Shown: in pieces, positions 39,676 through 48,456 of the stretch | Numbering within the stretch: the first letter of the stretch is position 1 | How the letters are laid out: each line of letters begins with the position of its first letter | NCBI RefSeq assembly: GCF_026013525.1 | Contig: NZ_JAPDRA010000001.1 | Location: 620,001-684,000, forward strand | DNA from: Sphingomonas canadensis | GTDB taxonomy: Bacteria > Pseudomonadota > Alphaproteobacteria > Sphingomonadales > Sphingomonadaceae | DNA length: 64,000 nt | Reading direction: 5' to 3' | Program-made: the position numbers and the translations under genes | The notes under the pieces: generated by a model | What the model saw: only the letters and a program-made list of their open reading frames with translations | Told to the model about the DNA's origin: nothing | The model's database searches: none

Positions 39676-42600
39676 GCTTCTTCCTCCGCGGGCGTCGGAT
39701 AGATAGTGACCACGCGCGCTATCGACGTGCCGTCGACGTTGCGCATCGATGTCGGCACCGGCCAGGCATGGCGCTGATAGGTGTCGTCGCGAACCGAGCC
39801 GAACGGGTACATTAGGGTCAGCTCGCTCGGCGCGCCGCCCATCGCGCCGTAGCGCGGCGGCGCATAGCTGCGCCAAAGCGCGAGCGCCTCTTCCAGTTCG
39901 GTGCGGGTGTCGTCGGCCTCGTCGCGGTCGATATGGTGGACGCGCGCCAGAATCGTCTCGATTTGATCTTCGACGTCGTCCACGAAAGACGCGATGCGAT
40001 CGGGACTTTCGACCTCGGCGAGAAGGCGCGCCAGCGCGACGAAGATGCCCATCAGCCCGCGCTCGCGCGCTTGCGGCGAGAATGGCGTCACGCTCGTCGG
40101 CTCGACGTGGCGGTAGAGGCTTTGGTGATAGGCGACGAACCGCTCGTAGTGCGAGCGGTCGCGGCTTTTGGTCTGCGTATAGACGGTGAGCACTAGACCG
40201 GGGACTTGGCGGCCGACACGGCTGCTCGCTTGGATGTATTCCGAAGTGCCCTTGGGTTGACCACTCATCACGATGACGCCCAGCCTTGCGACGTCGACAC
40301 CTACCGCGATCATGTTGGTGGCGAGCAGCACGTCGACGGGGGGCGGCCCGGAGGGTTTCAGGCGCCATTTGATTTCAAGCTGCTGAAGAATGGCGGGAAT
40401 TTCTTCGGCGCCGCGGCGGCTGGTTAATTCCACGATCTCACGGATGTAGCGACGCGCCTCGGGGCGAATACCGCGTCGGTGGCAATACCCTTTGAGAAAT
40501 TCCGGAATGTCGCCGACGCACAACGTTGCGGCATGGCCGAGCTCGCGTAGCGAATTGAAGTACCAAACCAAGGTCCCGTAGGGATCGACCAACGCGCGCT
40601 CGCGCTCCTGCTCCTCGGTTAGCGCAAAACAGACATTTTGCAGCAACGGGGAACAGGCGCGCACCAAGGCGGTCTGATGCGACTTGACCGCATTGCCCAT
40701 GAAGCCGACGTAACGCCGGCCCGGAGCATCGCCGTCTTCGAAAGCGAAATAGGATTCGCCCGAGCGGATCGCCTGTGGCGGAAATTCGAAACAATCGCGA
40801 GCATAAAGGTCTCGACATTGCTCGGCCGCGCGGCGGATGGTCGCGGTCGACGCCACGACCTTGTGAACGTGGCCGTCGCGCGAACATAGGCGGTCGATGG
40901 CGGTTTCGTAGAGACCGACCACCGTGCCAAGTGGGCCCGAGATGAGGTGGAGCTCGTCTTGGATCACCAATGCGGGCGGCGGCGCATCCGTGCCCAGGCC
41001 GAACAATCGACCGGTCCGGTCGTCCCACGCGATCTGCGCGAACTTGTCGACGGTTCCGATCAGGATGGTCGGCGGAGCCGCGTAAATGTCTTCGTCGATG
41101 ACGAGGATGGGCAGCCCGCCTCGGGGCTTTGAAAAGGCGCAATGCTCGTCGGGGCAAGCGAAAGCGACGGTGCGGGCACCGCCGTCGCGCGGGCGTGCTT
41201 CTTGATAGCCGAGCTTGGTTCGGTCGGTGAAGTCGACCCCGCACCATGGGCATTGCAGCACTTGGAACGGATTGGCGGCGAAGCGCTCCTGCTGGAGCTG
41301 GCGCAAGCGGTGCCGCGCGTCGTCGCGCGTATTGGGCGAGAGGCTACGTCCCACCCAGAGGCCGATCGAGACCGGCGCGTCGCCGAGATCGGCGCCGAGG
41401 TTGCGCTCGCGACGGAGCGCTTCGATGGCGAGCGTCAACGCCGAGGCGCGCTGGAACTGCTGTGCGGTCAAGAGGCGCAGCGTGTAACGCATGAGCACGG
41501 TGCAACCCGCCGCCTCGCCGCGAAGGCGGTTCAGCAGAATCGTGAAGGCGCTCAGGCCCAAATAGGCTTCGGTCTTGCCACCGCCGGTCGGGAACCAGAT
41601 CAAATCGACGACGCGGCGTTCTTCGTCGTCCGCGCTGAACGCGGAGGCGAGGTTCATCAGGATGAAGCCGAGCTGGAAGGGGTACCAGCTTTTGTCGTGC
41701 CCATTGCCGGGACCGTCGGGCAGTGGGGCATCGCGGTCGCGTCGCGGCAGTCGCGAGTGGTGCTGTTGGACGAACATCGCCTTGTTCATCAAGCGGAAGG
41801 CGGTCAGCGCCTCATCCTCGCGCTCCAGCAAGTCGACACCGCGAAGCATGCGGGTATGACACGCACGGCAATTGTCGAGATTGTCGTCGGCGGCTTTGCG
41901 CAACGGGCCGGTGAGCTTCGTGATTTTGCCTTCTTGCTCCTGAATCCACGCCGCATAGTCGCGTGCCAGGTCGCGCATTGCAGCGGGGATCGCGATCCGG
42001 GGATCGCCGCCAGCCGCATCATAGAGAAAGCCCATCGACAGTTTGAGCGAGCGCTCGGGATCGAAGGCTTTGGTGCGGGGACGAATGGGCTTGAGCTCAT
42101 AATCGGGCACGGCGACGGCGGCCACCCAATCGACCGCGCCGGCCTCGGACAGCGCTTCGTCACGGTTCCAATCTCCGGCGGTGCCGTGGCCCAGCGCGAA
42201 GGCGCGGCGATGGCGAAACAGCAAGTCCATCGACGCCAGCTCGGGATCGTCGAGCGCCTCGCCGACGCTGCGGTCGATCGGTCGGAACACGGGTTCACCG
42301 TCCGCGTGCGAGACCTTGAGGGCGACTTGGAAAAAGACGTCGGCGCACGACGGAGCGGCGGCGCCTTGTGTTCTGCGTTCGTTGACCAACATGCACGAAT
42401 AAATCAGTCGGCCGTCTTCCGACCGCCGACGGATCGTGGTGCGCAGACTCAGCATGTTGTCCGCGTCGAGCGTGATCGGCGGCTGCGCGCCGAGCGCCGA
42501 GAAGCTCGGCAACGCAATCTCGCGCGAGCACGGTACGCGGCGCCAGGCCTGTACACGGCGGGTCGCGGGGAAGATGCGACCGTCTAGGCCGGTCTCGCCC

Positions 42601-43055
42601 GCGCGCGGATGGACCTCGTCGATGGATTCAGGAATGTAGGTGGCCCAATCGGCACGTACGATCAGCGGCACGGCATCGCCGACGGCGAAGGAAATGCCGG
42701 CCGCCGACGGGCTGAACTCGTTGGCGAGATTGAGCGGCTCACGCTCGTCGGACCCATCGCCGTCCTGGCGCGCGGCTCGGGTTTCGATCACCGGCAGATC
42801 CTCGGCCATCGACTCGAGAGTTTCGCGTTCGTCCTCGGTCGGCGGATCGATGCTGTCCTCCAGACGCTGCTGGGGCATCTTTTGCGGGAACAGCACGCCG
42901 GTTGCGTAGAGCTGCAGCGGCGAGATGGTCAGCGTTTCGGTCTGATCCTCCGGCGTGTCATATGGTCGCGGACCAAACAGCTGCCGCACGGTCGAGGCGA
43001 CCAAATTGTCGCGAAACGCCCGTGGGCTTTCGAACGGATCGGCGAGGGCACTCAC
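39672..43055 (-). CDS. drmA: DISARM helicase DrmA
   Basis: This 1127-aa SF2 helicase has Walker A WFPTGGGKTEAYLGL at about residue 485-500, DEAD-like box VIQDELHLISGPLG, and C-terminal motifs LLATNMIAVGVDVARLGVIV and YIQASSRVGRQVPG. A four-Cys zinc site lies between (CPWCGVDF, CPDEHC). The N-terminal 480 residues are of the DrmA type. It overlaps drmB downstream and the NERD/UvrD gene upstream by 4 bp each, so four long genes on the minus strand make one operon. Confidence 0.92.
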   Translation of the reverse strand: MSALADPFESPRAFRDNLVASTVRQLFGPRPYDTPEDQTETLTISPLQLYATGVLFPQKMPQQRLEDSIDPPTEDERETLESMAEDLPVIETRAARQDGDGSDEREPLNLANEFSPSAAGISFAVGDAVPLIVRADWATYIPESIDEVHPRAGETGLDGRIFPATRRVQAWRRVPCSREIALPSFSALGAQPPITLDADNMLSLRTTIRRRSEDGRLIYSCMLVNERRTQGAAAPSCADVFFQVALKVSHADGEPVFRPIDRSVGEALDDPELASMDLLFRHRRAFALGHGTAGDWNRDEALSEAGAVDWVAAVAVPDYELKPIRPRTKAFDPERSLKLSMGFLYDAAGGDPRIAIPAAMRDLARDYAAWIQEQEGKITKLTGPLRKAADDNLDNCRACHTRMLRGVDLLEREDEALTAFRLMNKAMFVQQHHSRLPRRDRDAPLPDGPGNGHDKSWYPFQLGFILMNLASAFSADDEERRVVDLIWFPTGGGKTEAYLGLSAFTILLNRLRGEAAGCTVLMRYTLRLLTAQQFQRASALTLAIEALRRERNLGADLGDAPVSIGLWVGRSLSPNTRDDARHRLRQLQQERFAANPFQVLQCPWCGVDFTDRTKLGYQEARPRDGGARTVAFACPDEHCAFSKPRGGLPILVIDEDIYAAPPTILIGTVDKFAQIAWDDRTGRLFGLGTDAPPPALVIQDELHLISGPLGTVVGLYETAIDRLCSRDGHVHKVVASTATIRRAAEQCRDLYARDCFEFPPQAIRSGESYFAFEDGDAPGRRYVGFMGNAVKSHQTALVRACSPLLQNVCFALTEEQERERALVDPYGTLVWYFNSLRELGHAATLCVGDIPEFLKGYCHRRGIRPEARRYIREIVELTSRRGAEEIPAILQQLEIKWRLKPSGPPPVDVLLATNMIAVGVDVARLGVIVMSGQPKGTSEYIQASSRVGRQVPGLVLTVYTQTKSRDRSHYERFVAYHQSLYRHVEPTSVTPFSPQARERGLMGIFVALARLLAEVESPDRIASFVDDVEDQIETILARVHHIDRDEADDTRTELEEALALWRSYAPPRYGAMGGAPSELTLMYPFGSVRDDTYQRHAWPVPTSMRNVDGTSIARVVTIYPTPAEEEA

Positions 43056-44785
43056 CGCTCGGCCCGTGCTTCAAGAAATGCATCGCCGACGAAGGCGTAT
43101 AGCTTCGTGCGGGCGCGCGTCATGCCGACGTAGATCGCGGCCTGGATGATGGGGTCGTCGAGTCGGTCCGGCAAATCGGTGAGAATCACGATGTCGTTCT
43201 CCAATCCCTTGAAGCCAGCGATGGTGCCGTAGGTGAAGCTCTGGTCGTCACCAGGCCCGCGGTCGTCGATCGGCTTGAGCGGCTTGCCGACATCCGGCGG
43301 GAATTGGACGACGCTCGACGCGCTCGTCTTCACCCACGAGAGGATTGAGACGCTTGCGGGCAGGACACCGTCCTTGATCAACTCGAGCAGCAGCGCGCGC
43401 AGTCGTTTGGCCTGGTCCTTGGCATCGGCGGCACGGCGATATTCGACCGGCGAGCGCAGCGTGCGGCGACAAATCGGTTCGGGAACGCCTCCGATCTTGC
43501 TCGCTTCAAGCGCGACTTCTTTAGGGTTGCGGAAATTCTCGCGCAACTCGACGCCGACGGCGCCGAAGCCATACAACGCCTCAAGCAGCCTCGGTTCGAC
43601 GCGGCCGTAGAGCGCCGATTGCGGTCCAGAATCGTGGAAGATGAGCCAGCGCCCTCCGCGAAAGCCGCCGGCGAGCACAAGGTCGAGACAGTTGAGGAAG
43701 GGGAAGGTCAGAATGTCCTGCGCTTCGTCGATGATGACGACGTCGAACTGGGGGAGCGCACCTTCGTCGCATAGGTTCGAGCAGGCGCTTTCGAACAGTT
43801 CGGGATAAAGTTTGTCGAAGGTGTCCGCGGACGCCGCGACGTCGCGGCCGCGTAGCCGGTCGCCGAGCCCGGCCGCCTTAATGGTCTCGGCGAAGAAGCC
43901 GTGGAGCGTTGCCATACGCACGCCCGGTGCGGTTTGCGCGACATCGACCTTTAGATATTGAGCGAGATTGTCGTTGTAGCAAAGCAACAGGACCGAGCGA
44001 CCCTTAGCGGCGAGGCGCCGCGCCGCTTCGAGCGCGATGAGCGTTTTGCCGCTGCCCGCGGGACCGTCGCAGAGAAGGCGGGGATTGTTCTCGTTGAGCG
44101 CGTAATCGAGGACGCGGTGCTGATCGGCGCTCAACGCCACGAGCTCGCGCTCACTCTCGGTGAGCAGCCCGGGCAGGCTTCGTATGGCCTCGAAGTCTCC
44201 GCGCAGCAGATTGACGAATTCGTCGCGCCGCGCGGCGCTCAGACGCGCGGGAGCCGTACGACCGGTCTCGTCCGCACGACCCCGAAAGTAATCGGCCAGG
44301 CGTTCCGCATAATCGGCGAAGGAGCGCACCGTATCGCGCACGTCGTACACGACCTCCTGATCCCATTCAGGGTCCGCGCGGTCGAAGCGGATGTCGGGGA
44401 AGACGACGCCCCAACCGACGAGGCATTCTTTCCGTACCGCGCGGCCGAGCCGCCGATCCAGATAGCCGATCAGGCCCCAGCGTGCCGATTGGGCTTGCTT
44501 GAACGGCCCTTCGCTCGACGTGTAGGACTTGGCGCCGCGGCCGACGCGCCACAAACCGTCCTTTCGCTCGATGTCGCCACCTTTGACCTCGAGACAGAAG
44601 ATGCCGTGACTGCCGATCAACACGAAGTCGGCCTCGGCATAGTCTTTGCGCAAATGACGAGCGATCCCGAGCGAATGCAGGCAGACCAGATCGTCGGTTC
44701 CGGCGGCGTCGCGGATGAGCTCGAACATGCATGCCTCGCCTCGCGACACGTCCGAGGGGAGCGTCGGCGGAAGCATGCGGGTCAT
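43052..44785 (-). CDS. NERD nuclease-like domain fused to UvrD-type helicase
   Basis: This 577-aa protein has an N-terminal NERD domain (about residues 20-130: HLRKDYAEADFVLIGSHGIF, then CLEVKGGDIERKDG, a nuclease-like D...ExK pattern). A superfamily 1 helicase follows: Walker A CDGPAGSGKTLIALE at about 240-255, VVIIDEAQDILTF, and YVGMTRARTKLY (motif VI). Such proteins occur in defence islands and may process phage DNA. No DrmC phospholipase gene was found in the island; this protein may take the nuclease role. It is coupled by overlap to drmA and to the DrmE-like gene. Confidence 0.85.
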   Translation of the reverse strand: MTRMLPPTLPSDVSRGEACMFELIRDAAGTDDLVCLHSLGIARHLRKDYAEADFVLIGSHGIFCLEVKGGDIERKDGLWRVGRGAKSYTSSEGPFKQAQSARWGLIGYLDRRLGRAVRKECLVGWGVVFPDIRFDRADPEWDQEVVYDVRDTVRSFADYAERLADYFRGRADETGRTAPARLSAARRDEFVNLLRGDFEAIRSLPGLLTESERELVALSADQHRVLDYALNENNPRLLCDGPAGSGKTLIALEAARRLAAKGRSVLLLCYNDNLAQYLKVDVAQTAPGVRMATLHGFFAETIKAAGLGDRLRGRDVAASADTFDKLYPELFESACSNLCDEGALPQFDVVIIDEAQDILTFPFLNCLDLVLAGGFRGGRWLIFHDSGPQSALYGRVEPRLLEALYGFGAVGVELRENFRNPKEVALEASKIGGVPEPICRRTLRSPVEYRRAADAKDQAKRLRALLLELIKDGVLPASVSILSWVKTSASSVVQFPPDVGKPLKPIDDRGPGDDQSFTYGTIAGFKGLENDIVILTDLPDRLDDPIIQAAIYVGMTRARTKLYAFVGDAFLEARAER

Positions 44786-47700
44786 TCGGGAGCGTCTTCG
44801 CGAGGAGGTAGGTCGGCTAGACGCAGCCGCCGCCCTATCAACTCGGCCGGCACGTCCTGGATACCGGCGATTCGTTCCACGCGCAGAAGCGTGTAGACGA
44901 GACGCCGACCTTCGATCTCGAACGAAATCGTCGGCGACGACAGGTCGATCGCCCCCGAGAAGATCTCGCGCAGGATCGCATCGGTGGCATCGGCGCGGGC
45001 ACCGTAAACGGCATCGATCGCGGCCTGAGTCTCGGCCAGGCCAGCGCGAAGTTCGGCATCGTCGATCAGTTCGGCGACGACCGGAAGGACGCGGCGATAG
45101 TTTCTGGGTGCGACACTGCGGGTGTCGCTCGCCCAGGACCGTACGGTCAACGCGTCGCGTCGTTCACCGGCAGCGTCGAGACGCCGAGCGAACTCGGCGT
45201 AGCTCTCGCCGGTGGATGCGAAATGTCGTTTGAGCGCAAATTTCCAACGATCGGCACGGGCGCGGACCTCACCGCCGTCGTTGAGAATTCGATCGGCCCA
45301 CGCATCGACCAGGTCGCGATCGGTCTCGAGCGGAAGAGCCATCAACATGCCGGGCTTGAGCGAGGATACGGGCAGAAGCAGGCGTCGATCGGCGACCGGG
45401 AGCGCCGCGTCCGCCTCTTCGGGAAGGACGATGATGTGCCCTGCGGGCGGCAGCAATGCAAAGGCGCCGGGTTCGGCAAACAAGACGAGCTGCGCCTTGG
45501 CGGTTTCGCTCCGGTGCGAGACCGACGGCAAGGCCTTGCGGATGCCATCGACGGCACGTGCCTCGGCTTGAGCGGTCTCGGGTGTATCGTCGATCGGCTC
45601 GACGTCGTTGGCGGCTTGGAGTTCGACGCGGCGCGCCGCCTGCTCATGCCAACGCGGCTCCGCCGCCTCGGCGCTGTCGTCGATCAGGCTCTTGAGCAGT
45701 TTGGCGGTGCCATGCTCGAGCCCACGCTCGAAGCGTCGAGCGGCCGACATTGTCTTTTCGTACCAACGGCGCTCGAACGGCAGGAGCAGCATGTCTGTCC
45801 GCGCACCGAAACCGACGTTGGAAAGCTCGCGCATGGTGTGACGACCGAGCCAGCCTGGCACGACGACGCGGTCGTAGGGAGCCGAGGCGCGCAGCGCCTC
45901 AATCGTGATCCATTCGAATCCGCGCAGTGCCTCGGTCGCCGCCGCTTCATGTCGGCAACGGTCGGCCGTGGCGGTCGAGCGGCAGACCACCGCCACCGCT
46001 TCCTCGCCCCCGAGAGAAGATCCGAGCTCGAGCAGAGCGTCGCGGCGATCTCCGCCGCTTGCGTCCGGCGTGTAGTCGGCGAACAAGGTGCGGACTTCGG
46101 CGGCGTGGGTTTCGAAGAGCGCAAGCGTCGAAGCCTGACCGACGATTGCCGAGGCGAGGGTCTTGAGAGCGCGACGGTCTTCGTCGTCCGGCAGCGGATG
46201 GCCGGTGGCACGGCGGAGGAAGGCCGCGACGGTCAAATCGAGCGCGTCGAGCGCGGGATCGTCATGACGGCGGCCGTTACCCCTCCGGAGGCATTCCGCG
46301 ACCGCCTCCAAGAACGGATCGTTGCCGAGCACAACCGCATAGGCGGCATTCCAATGCGCTGATCGTCGCGCAAAGAAGCGTGCGAGCGGATCAATCTCGT
46401 CGGATCTGCCGGGATGCACGATTGGAGGCACCTCGACGTCTTGATCCTCCAGATACCAGACGTCCTTGATCCCATGGTCGACGAGACCGCTCACGCTTTC
46501 GCGCTCGTGGAGGTTTGCAAAAATGCACAGATGGGTGCCGTCGAGCCGGTCGGAAGCGGCGAGCGCGGCATGCAGCGCGCGGCCGCTGCCGCCGCCATCG
46601 ACCAAAATGTGCCAGGCGTCGATGTGCTCCGGCGGATCCGCGACGAGATCGCACGCGGTGGCGGCGTCGGCGCAAGCATAGAGAAGTGGCCGATCCGTGG
46701 CGCTGCCGGGCAAATCGTGCGGCTGCCCATGCGCGTCGATCCAGCGGGCACCCACGAGCGCCGCGGGCGTCATCCCCTGCGGCCACATCGCGGGGAGGAA
46801 GCGGTCGAGCTTGGCGCGCGACCCAACCAACAGAACGGCTTCGTGACGCTGCGGTCGCCGACGGCCATGACCCGTCAGTCCGACGAGGCTGTCGACGTTG
46901 CGGTCCTTGAGCCAGGCAAGAATGTGACTGCCGTTCGACAGACGTTTCCACTCGCGTGCCGAGCGCGCAAGATAGGGCAGCACTTCCTCGCCGACGGTGA
47001 TCGTGCCTGCTTCAGCGACGTGGAGGCGCCAGCGTGCGCGCGCGGTCCCGTCGACCCGACCGCCATAGCGGGCATGGAAGGTCACGGTTCCGTCGCTGAT
47101 TGTGACGGGGCAGCCTTGGGCCCAGAGTTCCATTTCCTGATCGAACGCGTCCGACTGGCTCACGGCGCCTTCGATTGCGGCGGCTACGGCGGCGATTACC
47201 GCATAGGGGCCGACTTCGCGCAGAACGAGCGCTCCTGCGCTCGGCGCGGCGAGCGTCGTCAGTGCTGCGCAGGTGACGTAGCAGCCGAACCGATCAAGCG
47301 GCGTGCCGGCGGTACCCAGGCCGACCGTGGCAACGAAGGGTCGCCGCCGTGACATTGCCTCGAGGATGGGGAGACACAAGGTCTGGTTTTCGACCGCCGC
47401 ATAGGCCCATTCCAGCACGTAGATGTCGTCGATCAACCCGAGCATCCCAACCTGGTCGTCGACGACGTCGTGAAGTTCGGCGAGGTATCGCAGAGCCGCG
47501 CGAGCGGGTGCGTTCTCGGAGCCGGGTCGAGCGGCGGCCGCGATCAGTGCTTCGGTTTTCGCCGACAATCCGGTGAATTCCCCCAAGTCGCCGAATTGGG
47601 CGAGAAGATCGAGCTGGCGGCGGACCGTAGACACGACGGCATCGACGTCGAACGGCTCGGCCTCATCGTACCGGGAGAGGCGCTCGTCGATATGTGTGAG

Positions 47701-48099
47701 CTCGGCCGTGCTTAAACAGCCCTTGAGGCGGGCAGGACCGACGAGTGTCGCGAGCCGGGCAACGACGGTGTCCAGGATCCAGTTGAGTTCTTGCCGGTCG
47801 GTGTCGACGAGCACCTCACGCGCGAGCGCGTCTTCCAGAAACACCAAGGCGGCGGCGGCTCGCGCCGCGATTCCCTTTTCGGCATCTGCATAGAGCCGGT
47901 ATTGCGAAGCGACCCACAGCCAGCGGACGATCTGCTGCCTGGGGAAGTCGGGTCGAGCCAATGCCTCGGTCAAGCGTTCGGAAAGATGCACGAGTCGATC
48001 GGTGCCTGCGTCCAGGCCGTGCTCGAAGGACTGCTCGAGCCTCAGCATCCGCGCGGTCAGTTCGTCGGCGCGTGATTTTTTGGGATACCAATAGCTCAT
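44782..48099 (-). CDS. Large DrmE-like protein of the DISARM operon
   Basis: This 1105-aa protein has no catalytic motif that I can name. The N-terminus is helical. A middle part (about residues 400-560) has strand-helix units such as AVLLVGSRAKLDRFLP and DAWHILVDGGGSGR that look like a degenerate nucleotide-binding fold. The end (SFEIEGRRLVYTLLRVERIA) is strand-rich. Position in a drmA/drmB operon, size and the helicase-like but motif-poor make-up fit DrmE, so far a class 1 DISARM protein. This naming is inference. Overlaps join it to the small gene before and the helicase after. Confidence 0.55.
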   Translation of the reverse strand: MSYWYPKKSRADELTARMLRLEQSFEHGLDAGTDRLVHLSERLTEALARPDFPRQQIVRWLWVASQYRLYADAEKGIAARAAAALVFLEDALAREVLVDTDRQELNWILDTVVARLATLVGPARLKGCLSTAELTHIDERLSRYDEAEPFDVDAVVSTVRRQLDLLAQFGDLGEFTGLSAKTEALIAAAARPGSENAPARAALRYLAELHDVVDDQVGMLGLIDDIYVLEWAYAAVENQTLCLPILEAMSRRRPFVATVGLGTAGTPLDRFGCYVTCAALTTLAAPSAGALVLREVGPYAVIAAVAAAIEGAVSQSDAFDQEMELWAQGCPVTISDGTVTFHARYGGRVDGTARARWRLHVAEAGTITVGEEVLPYLARSAREWKRLSNGSHILAWLKDRNVDSLVGLTGHGRRRPQRHEAVLLVGSRAKLDRFLPAMWPQGMTPAALVGARWIDAHGQPHDLPGSATDRPLLYACADAATACDLVADPPEHIDAWHILVDGGGSGRALHAALAASDRLDGTHLCIFANLHERESVSGLVDHGIKDVWYLEDQDVEVPPIVHPGRSDEIDPLARFFARRSAHWNAAYAVVLGNDPFLEAVAECLRRGNGRRHDDPALDALDLTVAAFLRRATGHPLPDDEDRRALKTLASAIVGQASTLALFETHAAEVRTLFADYTPDASGGDRRDALLELGSSLGGEEAVAVVCRSTATADRCRHEAAATEALRGFEWITIEALRASAPYDRVVVPGWLGRHTMRELSNVGFGARTDMLLLPFERRWYEKTMSAARRFERGLEHGTAKLLKSLIDDSAEAAEPRWHEQAARRVELQAANDVEPIDDTPETAQAEARAVDGIRKALPSVSHRSETAKAQLVLFAEPGAFALLPPAGHIIVLPEEADAALPVADRRLLLPVSSLKPGMLMALPLETDRDLVDAWADRILNDGGEVRARADRWKFALKRHFASTGESYAEFARRLDAAGERRDALTVRSWASDTRSVAPRNYRRVLPVVAELIDDAELRAGLAETQAAIDAVYGARADATDAILREIFSGAIDLSSPTISFEIEGRRLVYTLLRVERIAGIQDVPAELIGRRLRLADLPPREDAPE

Positions 48100-48320
48100 G
48101 TTCGGACGGATCCGATGTCGCCGCCGCTTTCGCCCGACTTCGATGCCCGCCTCAGCACCAGGATTCTCTCGGCATTGCTCGGCAGCTCCCCCGCGTCGAT
48201 ACTATCGACAACTTCGCTGAAATAGGAAGTTAAAGTCGAGCCTTTCGTCGATCGGTAAATATCGCCGAAGCGGATGAATTGTCCGGCTGGAATGCGCCGT
48301 TGTGCTTTTGCGGGGCGCAC
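48096..48320 (-). CDS. Small leader gene of the DISARM-like operon
   Basis: This 74-aa frame starts with GTG at 48320 and its stop overlaps the next ATG as ATGA, the same coupling used through the rest of this operon. The product is soluble, with segments such as FIRFGDIYRSTKGSTLTSYF and AERILVLRRASKSGESGGDI. I do not recognise it. Its place as first gene of a defence operon suggests a regulator or a small subunit. The frame is short, so chance is not excluded. Confidence 0.5.
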   Translation of the reverse strand: MRPAKAQRRIPAGQFIRFGDIYRSTKGSTLTSYFSEVVDSIDAGELPSNAERILVLRRASKSGESGGDIGSVRT

Positions 48321-48456
48321 CGACGCTTATGGACGACGTCTGGACGCATCGAACAGGCGATTATGCCGGCACGCCTGTGCGCAGGCGGACAAATCGAGTC
48401 TTGAGCCGAAACTCCGAGCGGACCATCAAGGCTTGGGAAAACGAAGGAGCGGATGC

